Below are positions 26,659-35,079 of a stretch of DNA of 64,000 bases, piece by piece (within the stretch, counting starts at the first letter, position 1; the number at the start of each line of letters is the position of its first letter). This DNA comes from Ahniella affigens (lineage in GTDB: Bacteria > Pseudomonadota > Gammaproteobacteria > Xanthomonadales > Ahniellaceae), in the NCBI RefSeq assembly GCF_003015185.1, contig NZ_CP027861.1:85387-149386 (forward strand), in the 5' to 3' direction. Made by a program: the position numbers and the translations under genes. The notes below the pieces were generated by a model. The model saw only the letters and a list, made by a program, of their open reading frames with translations. It did no database searches and was not told the origin of the DNA.

Positions 26659-27339
26659 TCACCCTGAGATGCACTGTGCCGCTGAGTAGAGGGCTTCCGC
26701 GGTGGTGTCATCCACTCGCAGGAAGCTCGGTTCTCGGTTGCCTTCATACTGCGCTTGACACAGCCATGTAAGAATCACGTGGGACTCAAGCGAGCCATCA
26801 AATGCGACCGTCAGTGCCGGTGATGCGTTGGCATCCCAACGTACTCGGCTACGTCCAAGCTTGGAGCTGATGAGGCTACTATCAGTGAGAGGATGTGCGC
26901 CGCGAGCTCGGCGGCATAAAGGCAATCCTGCCTTACTGTTCCATTCGTCTGGCAGCTCAATCGTGAGTGAGTAACCGAGTGAAAGTGAATCGAATGGTGC
27001 TGCGTGTTTCAACAAGCCGCGGTACAGCGAGATGTAGCGTTCGGGAGTCACGTCGCGACCACGAAGTTTTGTGAGTCCGGAGTGGGCTCCCTGTGCGCTG
27101 TAAACGGCTTGGGCTACCACGTTGTATTGCGTACCTGCAGCGGTCAGGAACCACTTCCTAACAATTTGACCTGAGTTGGTTCTGGTGCTGGTGCTTCCGA
27201 CTTCGGCAAACACAAGGTATAGCTCGTCAGGTAGGCGCAAAGCGAAGTCCAAATTGTCGGGACAGCGCTTTCTGATTTCCTCACCACCGATGGTGCCAAG
27301 GGATATTGCGAAGTGGCGATACTCGACGGCTGCGCTCAC
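26659..27339 (-). CDS. hypothetical protein, 226 aa
   Basis: Alpha/beta protein with several beta strands (DFALRLPDELYLVFAEVG, GYSLTIELPDEW, ALTVAFDGSLESHVILTW). The GTG at 27339 is chosen over the open frame to 27471 because GAGGAG lies seven bases upstream and the GTG overlaps the stop of the small ORF at 27443. The extension would be mostly out of keeping in composition. Function unknown. Confidence 0.6.
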   Translation of the reverse strand: MSAAVEYRHFAISLGTIGGEEIRKRCPDNLDFALRLPDELYLVFAEVGSTSTRTNSGQIVRKWFLTAAGTQYNVVAQAVYSAQGAHSGLTKLRGRDVTPERYISLYRGLLKHAAPFDSLSLGYSLTIELPDEWNSKAGLPLCRRARGAHPLTDSSLISSKLGRSRVRWDANASPALTVAFDGSLESHVILTWLCQAQYEGNREPSFLRVDDTTAEALYSAAQCISG

Positions 27340-27443
27340 CGGCACGCTCCTCGAAGGCGAGACGAAAGTGGGAGCGTCGGGGCCAACCAGGTAGCCAGTG
27401 CAGGAGCGTGCCTTGCCGGGCGGATCCAGAGAGGATGAGTCAT
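27336..27443 (-). CDS. leader peptide-like small ORF, 35 aa
   Basis: A 35-codon frame (MTHPLWIRPARHAPAL...) with strong signals: GGAGAC seven bases before the ATG, a GAGGACAC/GTGTCCTC hairpin just upstream, and a GTGA overlap with the next gene. Translational coupling of the downstream gene through this ORF is likely. The peptide itself has no recognised feature. Confidence 0.5.
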   Translation of the reverse strand: MTHPLWIRPARHAPALATWLAPTLPLSSRLRGACR

Positions 27444-27463
27444 GGGGGTCTCCAAAAGACAAG

Positions 27464-27494
27464 GAGGACACCCTGCCCGAGGCAACGTGTCCTC
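27464..27494 (-). promoter_or_regulatory. leader hairpin before the small ORF at 27443
   Basis: GAGGACAC / GTGTCCTC, 15-base loop, then CTTGTCTTTT and GGAGAC. It is similar in layout to the hairpin at 45095-45124. Confidence 0.65.
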
Positions 27495-27577
27495 GGGAAA
27501 TACTTCGTGATGGCAGCTACCCGCTGCAGGGAATTGCCGGTAAAGGCTATCAGGAGTGGATTTGGTAAAATTCTGGC

Positions 27578-27593
27578 GAGTTGCGCGGATAGT
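27578..27593 (-). repeat. 16-bp motif copy 1
   Basis: ACTATCCGCGCAACTC on the minus strand, directly after the terminator at 27597-27621. One of four copies. Confidence 0.8.
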
Positions 27594-27596
27594 AAA

Positions 27597-27621
27597 GGTC
27601 CCCCCTTTCGGGGGGGGGACC
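27597..27621 (-). terminator. terminator after the 27624 gene
   Basis: GGTCCCCCC / GGGGGGACC hairpin followed by TTTA on the minus strand, two bases past the stop. Confidence 0.8.
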
Positions 27622-27623
27622 GG

Positions 27624-27848
27624 TCAGCTTGAGCGACGTGTCAGAATGGTCGTGACAGCACCGGTATCGGTCCATCCGTCTGGCAGAAGGGCAGTTCCGG
27701 CAATAGTCCGATCCAAGAAGACGCGTTCGCGTCCATCTTTCTCGTCCCGACCAAGGATCACCGCAATCTGCGGTTGAGACTGGGCGGACGATCTAAAAAC
27801 GGCGTGGGTATCTGTGAGGGTCAACTGCCCTCCTCGACTATGCGACAT
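27624..27848 (-). CDS. hypothetical protein, 74 aa
   Basis: Small strand-rich protein (QPQIAVILGRDEKDGRERVF then AGTALLPDGW). Its ATG lies inside the 3' end of the methyltransferase-helicase gene (11-base overlap), so it is translated with it. It may be an accessory subunit of that enzyme; no family recognised. Confidence 0.65.
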   Translation of the reverse strand: MSHSRGGQLTLTDTHAVFRSSAQSQPQIAVILGRDEKDGRERVFLDRTIAGTALLPDGWTDTGAVTTILTRRSS

Positions 27849-30800
27849 ATTTCATCAGCCTCCTTGCTTGATGTGGGTCCAACCCGCGTCGTGTGGCAAG
27901 ATCGCGGACGTATCGTTCGACGAGTTCGTCCATATGCACGAAGGAGCCGCTCTGGCTTTCGCCCCAGTCAAGGCCCGCGTGGGCTGCCTGGCGTTTGGCG
28001 GAAACGGTCTGATCCATGTACAGATCGAGACTGCCCTGAACATGGATACAGTCGACTGTGACCTGCTTCGATTGATCTGGCCTCAACACCCGGGCGATTG
28101 CCTGGTCTTCGGTCTTAGCAGTCCAGTCACGGTCATAGAGCACGACCCGGTTCGCCTGGGCAATATTGAGTCCATTCTTGTTTGCTTGGTAGCTCAACAA
28201 GATTCCGTGAGCACTTCCGTTCCGGAACATCGAGTCGAGGCGATCCATGCGCCGCCGCGGTGGCAGTTTGCCATGAAGTGCAGGAGCGACGGTTCCTTGC
28301 TTGGCCAGCTCTTGTTCCAGAAGATCCAACAAGCCGGGCGAGTGACCGAACACTATGAATCGCTCGCCTTGATCTCGAAGTGCATTGCAATGCTGGATCA
28401 CCCAGCGCTGCTTCGACGTTAGGCCGCCTCGGTAACAAGATGGAGTATCACGACGCTGCTGGGGGAAGTTCAGTGCGAACGTGAGTTCTTGGATTCGCCG
28501 AATCAGAAGCATCAAATTGAGGACCTTGCCATCGCGCTGACACCGCGCCTTTTCCGCCCGGTACCACTCTGCAAAATCGTCTGCCACTGCGAGGTAATGC
28601 GACAAATGGGCATCATCGAATACCACTTCGTGGATTACGGTCTGAAAGGCGGGGATTCGGACGTGCTTGGCTACCTGTGGCTCTTGTCGAACCCGTCGCT
28701 TCAAAATGCAGCGAATCCATTCGCGATAGCCTGGGACGTCGCGAATCCTTGGCAGCTCCCGCTTGGCTCCTGTTTGCATCGACTCAGCAAACTCGTTGGT
28801 GACCCAATCCAGTGTGACAAAACGCTCGCGGAACGCGTCGACACCTCGTGGCACGAAGTCCATCGAGACGGCATTGCGTTCGCTACACAGTGGACCATGG
28901 CCATAGGGCTGAAGCGGATTGTTCGCGCCGACGACGCATGTCGCGACTGGCAAGAGGTCGCGTGGGTAGTTAGGAATCGGTGTTCCAGTCATCCCAAATC
29001 GGCAGCGCGCTCCAACGATCGCGAGTGCCCTGCTCTGCTGCGACTCTGGATGAGCGGCTACGTGGACCTCGTCGGCAACAATGGTGTGGATCTGCCGCCT
29101 GAGCGCGTGAGCAAACGTCAGCTTCGGTTTCGTATTGGACACCGGCAACCGGAGTCGCGAGTACGAGATGAGATTGATCTTCCGGAGAGTCTGAAGCTCG
29201 CGCTCGGACTCGATGACCTGCCAGCTATCTTTGGACAATCCGATCTTTCGGATCTCGGCTAGCATCTCGAACACTAGGTGGGCTTCCGTGACGATCAAGG
29301 CGTGCCGGCCAACAGACATCAATGCCAGTGCCAGGGCTAATCGCGATTTTCCAAGCCCCATTTCATGGCCGAGCAAGGCACCAGTCGTGCCCAGCATCAC
29401 TTCGATCACGTCGTCAGCTTGAAAGTCCCAAAGCCAGTCGCGAATTCCCAGTCGCTCCATACGCTTGCGCAAGAATGACTCGAAGCTCGGGAACTTGCCG
29501 AGGCGACCCTCTTCGACCTGAATCCAGCCGCTTTGTCTCACCTCGGGCAAGGCGAAGCGCTTGAGCAATTCTTCGCCGGTGAGCGTTGCGCTTGCTCCGT
29601 TCCACGAAACCGAGTATCCACGCCCTTTGGGCGTGTCGACAGCCTTCACAGGCAGTGTTGCCGACTCAGGGACGATGGGCGAACCCCAGATCAAAGGAGC
29701 TAAGAGCTGCTTCTTGGGAGACACGACCTCGAAGTGCTCTGTCAAGGGGAGTTGCCCCAACGAATTGCTGTTTATCCAGGCAAATCTGGCGAACGGCGTC
29801 AACTGACGAATCAGCCGACGCTTTGCCTTCCGGACAAATGGCATCAGTCCTGGGTCGACTTCCACATGCAGTCCTTCGCTTTGAAGCGCGCCGATGACCG
29901 TTCGCTCAATAGACTGAACTGGATCGGCCGAACACAGGTGGTGGTCAAGGTACAGTGCGCCCTGGCCGGTGTACCTGACGCCTGTCGGATACCGATGTTC
30001 CGCCGGGTGCGGCGGATGCGGCACGTGGCTTCTCATGATCGCGTTGAGGCCTTTGGCTTCTGCAAGTCCGCATCGAAATTGGACCTTCAACATGCGTCTC
30101 TTCCGTGTGAGCCGAACGGTAACATCGCTGGTGACAGGCCTCGTAATGACAGGGGTTCCCTGATCGTGCGCGTGGACTTGGAGTCGTGCCTTCCGATCAG
30201 CCAGGGAAGTCGCCCGCATGTCGGGAATCGTCGGAATCGGATCGCCCGGCTCCCATAACACCGAAACAGGCGTCGTGGGACGCTTGTTGGGGCCGAAGAC
30301 GAGGATTCGTGTTGATACTGATGCATTCTCAGAACGGAACGCATTCGCTGGCAGCTGGATTGAAGCACGGAGCCTGCAACTAAGGTGCGGGTCCGCCTCC
30401 ACTTGGACAGCCGTGGTCGACGGCAACAATACAATGACCACCTGAGCTGCACTGAGTGCTTGGTGCAGCGCATAGTCTTGCGAAAGACTGGATGTGTTCG
30501 GGCCAAACTTGCCATGCGATGTACAAGGGTAGGCTGTCATGTTTGGACTAGACAAAGTCAAACTGAACGGCGGGTTCGCAAGGCAGACATCAAACTCCCT
30601 TGGAACGACATTCTCCATGCCGACGTGACTCAACTGGAATGTGAATCCGCCCTCCTGGAGTGCTTCTCCAAGGGTTTCTAGGAGCGGCGTGTCGACGTCG
30701 ATTCCGAAAATGCTGTGGATGGACGGATCAGCGAATTGGATCAAGCGACCGCTTCCGATGCTGTTGTCGAGAATTGAGACCTTCCGACTGTCAGGATTGA

Positions 30801-30975
30801 CGAGGTGATCCACTGCCTGCTTTGCAATTGCGAACATCAACGCAGCAATTGCATCGGGTGTGAAATACTGACCGAGCGTTTGACGCCGGGCTTCGGCGAG
30901 TCCGCCCAATCGAGCTGGCTTTGCTGTGGTTTGGCCACGGCTCTGCTGGGAACGCATGCGTTCATACCAGGACAT
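27838..30975 (-). CDS. adenine methyltransferase-SNF2 helicase fusion (DarB-like), 1045 aa
   Basis: The N-terminal 260 residues form an N6-adenine methyltransferase: TLGQYFTPDAIA, motif I DNSIGSGRL, motif IV NPPF. The C-terminal 550 residues are a SNF2/SF2 helicase: GHEMGLGKS (motif I), DEVH (II), TGTP (III), GLNIAQANRVVLYDRDW and QAIARVLRPDQ (V-VI). No nuclease domain is visible. P1 phage DarB has this architecture and protects incoming DNA from restriction; a similar anti-restriction role for the transferring element is inferred. ATG 30975 is preceded by TGGAGTACC and a GGGGA/TCCCC stem (31004-31019). The in-frame extension to 31119 is rejected. Confidence 0.85.
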   Translation of the reverse strand: MSWYERMRSQQSRGQTTAKPARLGGLAEARRQTLGQYFTPDAIAALMFAIAKQAVDHLVNPDSRKVSILDNSIGSGRLIQFADPSIHSIFGIDVDTPLLETLGEALQEGGFTFQLSHVGMENVVPREFDVCLANPPFSLTLSSPNMTAYPCTSHGKFGPNTSSLSQDYALHQALSAAQVVIVLLPSTTAVQVEADPHLSCRLRASIQLPANAFRSENASVSTRILVFGPNKRPTTPVSVLWEPGDPIPTIPDMRATSLADRKARLQVHAHDQGTPVITRPVTSDVTVRLTRKRRMLKVQFRCGLAEAKGLNAIMRSHVPHPPHPAEHRYPTGVRYTGQGALYLDHHLCSADPVQSIERTVIGALQSEGLHVEVDPGLMPFVRKAKRRLIRQLTPFARFAWINSNSLGQLPLTEHFEVVSPKKQLLAPLIWGSPIVPESATLPVKAVDTPKGRGYSVSWNGASATLTGEELLKRFALPEVRQSGWIQVEEGRLGKFPSFESFLRKRMERLGIRDWLWDFQADDVIEVMLGTTGALLGHEMGLGKSRLALALALMSVGRHALIVTEAHLVFEMLAEIRKIGLSKDSWQVIESERELQTLRKINLISYSRLRLPVSNTKPKLTFAHALRRQIHTIVADEVHVAAHPESQQSRALAIVGARCRFGMTGTPIPNYPRDLLPVATCVVGANNPLQPYGHGPLCSERNAVSMDFVPRGVDAFRERFVTLDWVTNEFAESMQTGAKRELPRIRDVPGYREWIRCILKRRVRQEPQVAKHVRIPAFQTVIHEVVFDDAHLSHYLAVADDFAEWYRAEKARCQRDGKVLNLMLLIRRIQELTFALNFPQQRRDTPSCYRGGLTSKQRWVIQHCNALRDQGERFIVFGHSPGLLDLLEQELAKQGTVAPALHGKLPPRRRMDRLDSMFRNGSAHGILLSYQANKNGLNIAQANRVVLYDRDWTAKTEDQAIARVLRPDQSKQVTVDCIHVQGSLDLYMDQTVSAKRQAAHAGLDWGESQSGSFVHMDELVERYVRDLATRRGLDPHQARRLMKYVA

Positions 30976-31003
30976 GATGGGTACTCCAGTGGTTACAGGA
31001 TGA

Positions 31004-31019
31004 GGGGAAGGCGCTCCCC
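31004..31019 (-). promoter_or_regulatory. leader hairpin before the methyltransferase-helicase
   Basis: GGGGA-6 bases-TCCCC, 28 bases before the start codon. A second stem, AAAGCC/GGCTTT, lies near 31050-31076. Confidence 0.5.
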
Positions 31020-31127
31020 AATGCGAGGTGCTCATGGCACCAAATCCTGTCGAAAGCCCCTTGGCTTTTGACAACACTCGGGCCTGGGGTGCTCGCCGGC
31101 ATGAAGCCGACGAGCACATTCATGGAG

Positions 31128-32201
31128 TCAATCTCTCGGTTGAGAGCAATACTCATTCAGTGCTTCGGCGCGGCGAACCGACATTTCCAGCGTCACCTTG
31201 TTTGCGAAGATCACAACGGTCATGTCTTCAGCAAGGCGAAAGCGGCGGCCGGTCTCGAAATTCCGATCATGCCGATCCCATAGCCAAAGTTCTTCAATAT
31301 CGAGCGGACTGAGGCCGCAGTGATCGGTAGCCCACTCACTAAAGGCCGATAGGCCGGTCAGTAAGGCGATTTGAGATTCAGACTTGTATCCTTGCTGCGT
31401 CTTGACTGCAGAGGCGCTGACGTCGACGAGTACCGTAGATCCTTTCACCCTTGGCGGTTTAGGCGTCTGACTGTATTTGAATCCAAGCCACCATCTCATG
31501 CTGCGGAGCCCGGAGCTCGCAATGCTCGTTCGAAGGTTTTCGACTACCTCGTCAGATGTCGCCTGCTTCCACAGCGACAACGCGCGATCGGAAGCGATCC
31601 GCTCGTCATAGCGGAATCGATGTTGATCGACGACCCTGGACACATGCTCATGCGCCAGTTTGATTTCAGGCCCAACGGGATTCTTCGGAGCGATGGCAGT
31701 GGCCATAAGCCCCTTCAAGAGTGTGGACTCGGTCGTCCACCCATGGAAAGAGAATCCAGCGGTGATCTTCCCAATTCGGGCCGAGACCAGTGCTTTTGTC
31801 GACTCACTTTCGCGCGTTACAGCTTCGAGATGCGCCTTCAGGACAAAAAGGACAGTTGGATCGGGTACAAGCTGATTCAAACGTTCCTGCAGGACGTCGA
31901 TTTCCGCCCAGAACTCCCGCCAGTTTTCTCCAGTCAGGGCTTCCTCTCGCCTGGCGATTGCAACCAGCACGGTCGCTCTGAGATTTGACAGCGGTAGCGG
32001 AGCGAGGTGGAGACGCTCTGGCAGAGAGTGACTCCATCGATCGCATGCGGCCTTCCAGAGGGCTTCCCATTCATGAAGTGCCTGTATTGCGGGGGTTGCT
32101 CGGATATCGGCGCACATTCGTTCCAGTCTATCGATCTGCAGCGCCAAGCGTTCGAATAGAACGCGATTCGTTTCGCGGCTCTGATCAGGCGTGTCGTTCA
32201 T
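31128..32201 (-). CDS. hypothetical protein, 357 aa
   Basis: Helical N-terminal 240 residues (coiled coil VLFERLALQIDRLERMC) then an alpha/beta domain with SMRWWLGFKYSQTP, LVDVSASAVKTQQG and EELWLWDRHDRNFETGRRF. ATG 32201 follows GGAAACACC with a strong hairpin 22 bases upstream. Located between the TIM-barrel gene and the methyltransferase-helicase. Not recognised. Confidence 0.68.
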   Translation of the reverse strand: MNDTPDQSRETNRVLFERLALQIDRLERMCADIRATPAIQALHEWEALWKAACDRWSHSLPERLHLAPLPLSNLRATVLVAIARREEALTGENWREFWAEIDVLQERLNQLVPDPTVLFVLKAHLEAVTRESESTKALVSARIGKITAGFSFHGWTTESTLLKGLMATAIAPKNPVGPEIKLAHEHVSRVVDQHRFRYDERIASDRALSLWKQATSDEVVENLRTSIASSGLRSMRWWLGFKYSQTPKPPRVKGSTVLVDVSASAVKTQQGYKSESQIALLTGLSAFSEWATDHCGLSPLDIEELWLWDRHDRNFETGRRFRLAEDMTVVIFANKVTLEMSVRRAEALNEYCSQPRD

Positions 32202-32223
32202 TGGTGTTTCCTAGATAGAGTAA

Positions 32224-32246
32224 GACCGCCCCCAAGTGGGGCGGTC
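32224..32246 (-). promoter_or_regulatory. leader hairpin/terminator before the 32201 start
   Basis: GACCGCCCC / GGGGCGGTC, 9-bp perfect stem with a 5-base loop, then TTACTCT and GGAAACACC. Confidence 0.7.
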
Positions 32247-32270
32247 TCGTGGTGAGATCAGTGGATCAAA

Positions 32271-33047
32271 CTAAGAAAGGCGTCGGAGCACCTGCCGCTC
32301 TCGAATCTCTTCGGTAAAGAGTGTCGCGTCCTGATGGGCCGCGTTGACAAGCTCAAGCCACCACTCGCCGCCATCGATCGCCACGTGCTGGTCACGTGTA
32401 CCATCGTTGCCAGAGAGATGGACTTCGATGCAGTGCTCTGAGGCCAGTAGCTCTGAAACAAGTCCTCGCTCTTGTTTGCCTGATGCAGTGGCAACAATGT
32501 GGAGATGACTGAGGTCGATCGCGTAGTCGACGCGAGCACTGAGCAGCAACGCATATTCGCCCCAACTTGAGAGCAAAAACTGATCGCCATTGGTGGGATA
32601 GTGCCCCTCAATGCCGACACGGCACTGAAACAAGTCAGCCGCGGCTCGGGTCGCATTCATAGCCTCGCTGAGTGAGGAACGACACCGAAGCCCTGCATGA
32701 GCGGTATACGCTGCCGCATGCAGGGCTTGGCTGATAGTTGCCAGCTCGACGAAGTACTGTCGATCGGCGTTCCAGTCAGCAAGGTCGCGGATCACTCGCC
32801 GTTCGCGTACCCACACATTGGCGTGGAGTCGCCAGCGCAAGTCTGGAAACTGCGACCGCAGCGAGTGCGCCAGTTCCTCGGTCATCCTCGTCGAGACCTG
32901 AGGACAGATCTGAACGTCCTGCGCCGAGAGCGGCTTGATTGACTCGTGGCCTGAGGCCGCTGCCAGCGTGGCCTTGGCCAAGCTGGCGTCCAGGGACTGC
33001 CCCGGGAAGGCTGCCAAGGATACGTTTATTGGCCTGGAGACTGTCAC
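32271..33047 (-). CDS. TIM-barrel protein resembling MNIO/DUF692 or sugar isomerase-like enzymes, 258 aa
   Basis: Metal-ligand pattern of a TIM barrel of the xylose-isomerase/DUF692 type: His in RWRLHANVWV, Glu in VGIEGHYPT, Asp and His in YAIDLSHLHIVA, Glu/His in CIEVHLSGNDGTRDQH and a Trp pair (EWWLELV). DUF692 (MNIO) enzymes modify Cys or Asn in peptide precursors; other members of the fold are isomerases or endonucleases (AP endonuclease IV-like). No precursor peptide is seen. The GTG at 33047 overlaps the upstream stop, so it is coupled to the 33044 gene, the only candidate partner. Confidence 0.6.
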   Translation of the reverse strand: MTVSRPINVSLAAFPGQSLDASLAKATLAAASGHESIKPLSAQDVQICPQVSTRMTEELAHSLRSQFPDLRWRLHANVWVRERRVIRDLADWNADRQYFVELATISQALHAAAYTAHAGLRCRSSLSEAMNATRAAADLFQCRVGIEGHYPTNGDQFLLSSWGEYALLLSARVDYAIDLSHLHIVATASGKQERGLVSELLASEHCIEVHLSGNDGTRDQHVAIDGGEWWLELVNAAHQDATLFTEEIRERQVLRRLS

Positions 33048-33493
33048 GCTGCGCTCCGGTGACGAGGGGTACGCTCCCGAATCTCGTTCGAGTCGAGGAG
33101 TACCCGAATATCGTTCATCGCAAACTGGCGGCGTGTCGATTCACTGATGTTTGGAGAGAACTCCAAGACTGTCTGCAGCGGGAATCGAACTGTGCAGCGC
33201 GACGGGCCGAAGTACAGCACCTGGGTACATCCCGTTGAGGCGCGGCCATCTGCGCAGATGAACCCCATGCCGGGTTGGTGTTCCCGAACAATGCCATGAA
33301 TCCAAAAGCTGTGTTCTCGGATGCGCGAGGTGATGACGATGAGCGTCGACGCGGAGCGACCAAGAGTGAATCGAAACCAATTTTGATTGACGCTGCGCGA
33401 AACCGGTGATCGATCGACTAAGTCGCCCAAGACATAGGGCAATTCGTGGTGGGACAAGGCGCGGTTTGCACCCTGAAGAACGTATTGATGCAT
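33044..33493 (-). CDS. hypothetical protein, 149 aa, coupled to TIM-barrel gene
   Basis: Beta-rich protein (WFRFTLGRSASTLIVITSRI, CTVRFPLQTVLEFSP). It contains GMGFICADGRASTGCTQVLYFG. AAAAGGAATCG precedes the ATG. Stop overlaps the next start (GTGA). Possible partner or substrate carrier for the TIM-barrel enzyme; this rests on coupling only. Confidence 0.6.
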   Translation of the reverse strand: MHQYVLQGANRALSHHELPYVLGDLVDRSPVSRSVNQNWFRFTLGRSASTLIVITSRIREHSFWIHGIVREHQPGMGFICADGRASTGCTQVLYFGPSRCTVRFPLQTVLEFSPNISESTRRQFAMNDIRVLLDSNEIRERTPRHRSAA

Positions 33494-33504
33494 ATCGATT
33501 CCTT

Positions 33505-33822
33505 TTAGGCAGCGGCCGTAGCAACGGCGGCGCGCCAAGAGGGGTTGGTGACCGGCGCTTGCTCCAGCAAACGCGGCGGACAGTCAAGAAGGCTGCGGGC
33601 ATGAGCTTCCGAAATCGTTCGGTAGGCCCACCCAGCTCTTCGTTGAATCAGGACATGGCAGTACAGAACAGGTCCCTTCGCGGGATGTTGCTGCACTACC
33701 CACAAGTGGTTCCCGATCAATGCGTGATCGAGCACCGTGAGAAAGTCCGACGAACACAAGACGGAAACGAGCTGCTCCTGCGTTTCGCAGGGCGTCGTTA
33801 CGAGCGGAAACTGTGTTCGCAT
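33505..33822 (-). CDS. hypothetical protein, 105 aa
   Basis: Small alpha/beta protein (LVSVLCSSDFLTVLDHALIG, VLYCHVLIQRRAGWAYRT). AAAGGAGAACC gives a strong ribosome site and a CCCGA-TCGGG stem (33876-33889) lies upstream. Role unknown; same direction as the TIM-barrel pair. Confidence 0.6.
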   Translation of the reverse strand: MRTQFPLVTTPCETQEQLVSVLCSSDFLTVLDHALIGNHLWVVQQHPAKGPVLYCHVLIQRRAGWAYRTISEAHARSLLDCPPRLLEQAPVTNPSWRAAVATAAA

Positions 33823-33914
33823 CGGTTCTCCTTTCGCTGAAACTCTGGATCAGAAGACATAGGAATCCCTGAGCACCCGAGCGATCGGGCACCTTTTTCA
33901 GAAGGACAAACGGA

Positions 33915-34379
33915 TTAGCCGAAGAGACGGCTGTCGATGGCGAGCGAACGGCTGGATACCCGCCTGATGCGCCCAAATTCGGGATGCAAGGGGTTTACCA
34001 GAATGTTGCGCTCAGTACGGAGAATTGCGCTTGGGACTGACAAGGCGAGAGTGGCGTTCCCGACGCCGCCGCGAGCGGCCCAGCGGTCGCCGTATCGCTG
34101 GGCGTAGGGAGCGTGCGGAGTGGCGTTCCACCGCTTTGGAAGCGTGGTGCACTCTCCGACGAACTCGTCGGGAATTTCAAACATCAGGAGCATCAGATCA
34201 TTTGGGATGCTATTCCGATCAACATGCACCAAAAGCTCAAGGAGCGCCAGGCTCGCCGTGCTTGCGGTGTACGCGATGGGTGTTCCCTTGGAGTGCCAAC
34301 GACCGGAGTACAGCATGGCGCCCCGGCCCGACAAAGATTGATCTGCAAATGCCCGCTTGGTGATGCGGGCGACGATCAT
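33915..34379 (-). CDS. RES-domain toxin, 154 aa
   Basis: Canonical RES NAD+-degrading toxin: GAMLYSGRWHSKGTPIAYTA, then SLALLELLVHV with the conserved Glu, and a C-terminal segment ending in IRRVSSRSLAIDSRLFG. ATG 34379 overlaps the antitoxin stop (ATGA). Full-length for the family. This is the second RES toxin in the window. Confidence 0.88.
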   Translation of the reverse strand: MIVARITKRAFADQSLSGRGAMLYSGRWHSKGTPIAYTASTASLALLELLVHVDRNSIPNDLMLLMFEIPDEFVGECTTLPKRWNATPHAPYAQRYGDRWAARGGVGNATLALSVPSAILRTERNILVNPLHPEFGRIRRVSSRSLAIDSRLFG

Positions 34380-34765
34380 GCAAGATCGCCCCACGCAATC
34401 CTTGCCATCTCTTCACTGACGGCGGTTGCGCCGGCATCAGTCCCAAGAAGGGAGATTGGCTGTGCATCAAGGAACTGGTTGTGCGTCTGCAACCATGAAC
34501 GAGCCTTCTCGGGCGACCCGAAGACACGCACGGCCTCTGCCCATACGCGCTTCACGCGAGACACGCGGTCGGCTTCAAGATCAGTGAGGGAGCCACGAGC
34601 CCGACGGACAAACGTGCGACCTGGGATGCCCACAAGATCCAGGAACGTCGGCAGCTCGATGCCAAGCGTTGTGGCAACAGTTTTTACAACGGCTGACTTC
34701 ATGATGTGTGCGCCAAATGGCGCCCGGTTCTCGCCAGATGGCGGGAGCATAGCACTACTCAACAT
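34376..34765 (-). CDS. Xre/MbcA-type antitoxin (DUF2384-like), 129 aa
   Basis: Antitoxin for the RES toxin. The core reads FLDLVGIPGRTFVRRARGS, then DRVSRVKRVWAEAVRVFGSPEKARSWLQT, the characteristic toxin-binding region. ATG 34765 has AAGGTAGG at good spacing. ATG 34702 (MKSAVVKTV) is the alternative, and would place twin 12-bp palindromes upstream of the gene instead of inside it. It is coupled to the toxin. Confidence 0.85.
   Translation of the reverse strand: MLSSAMLPPSGENRAPFGAHIMKSAVVKTVATTLGIELPTFLDLVGIPGRTFVRRARGSLTDLEADRVSRVKRVWAEAVRVFGSPEKARSWLQTHNQFLDAQPISLLGTDAGATAVSEEMARIAWGDLA
34711..34743 (-). promoter_or_regulatory. twin palindromes, candidate RES-antitoxin operator
   Basis: CGCCAAATGGCG (34711-34722) and CGCCAGATGGCG (34732-34743), each a 12-bp near-perfect palindrome, exactly 21 bp apart or two helix turns. 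This suits cooperative antitoxin binding. Confidence 0.65.
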
Positions 34766-34966
34766 TGGATACCTACCTTGGGCTGAACGCCTGGGTTGGA
34801 GAACGAGTGTCAGACCTAGGACCGTCAATGAACCGAGGGAAACCGGCTTGGACCAGGGTACTGAGGCGGCAGCCGTGCTGCCATGACTTGGGTGAGGGAT
34901 AAGCGTCCCGAACGCGCTTTTGAGCGTTCGGGAGCATAGACGATTGCGTGAGACCGATTTGATCCA

Positions 34967-34982
34967 GAGTTGCGCGGATAGC
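34967..34982 (-). repeat. 16-bp motif copy 2
   Basis: GCTATCCGCGCAACTC on the minus strand, after the ssb terminator. Confidence 0.8.
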
Positions 34983-35020
34983 ACTTGTGCCGTGACCACG
35001 AACATCCCCTCAGCGCAGTG

Positions 35021-35042
35021 AAGCCCTCAAAAAAGAGGGCTT
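35021..35042 (-). terminator. terminator after ssb
   Basis: AAGCCCTC-6 A/T bases-GAGGGCTT, 38 bases past the ssb stop. Confidence 0.8.
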
Positions 35043-35079
35043 CAGAGCAAAACGCAACAGATAATCAGATGCTAGAAAC

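Larger units (their letters stand above)
34766..35079. other. 314-bp gap: hairpins and motif copy 2, no gene
   Basis: Holds the ssb terminator, the 16-bp motif (34967-34982), a CCCGAACGC/GCGTTCGGG stem (34907-34932) and a GGCAGC/GCTGCC stem (34868-34882). The region separates ssb from the toxin-antitoxin operon. Confidence 0.6.

Noticed and set aside
28489..29262. 257-residue frame antisense to the methyltransferase-helicase
   Set aside because: Shadow; no start signals and no domain.
33044..34765. RiPP precursor beside the TIM-barrel enzyme
   Set aside because: The neighbouring small proteins lack a leader/Cys-rich core pattern.
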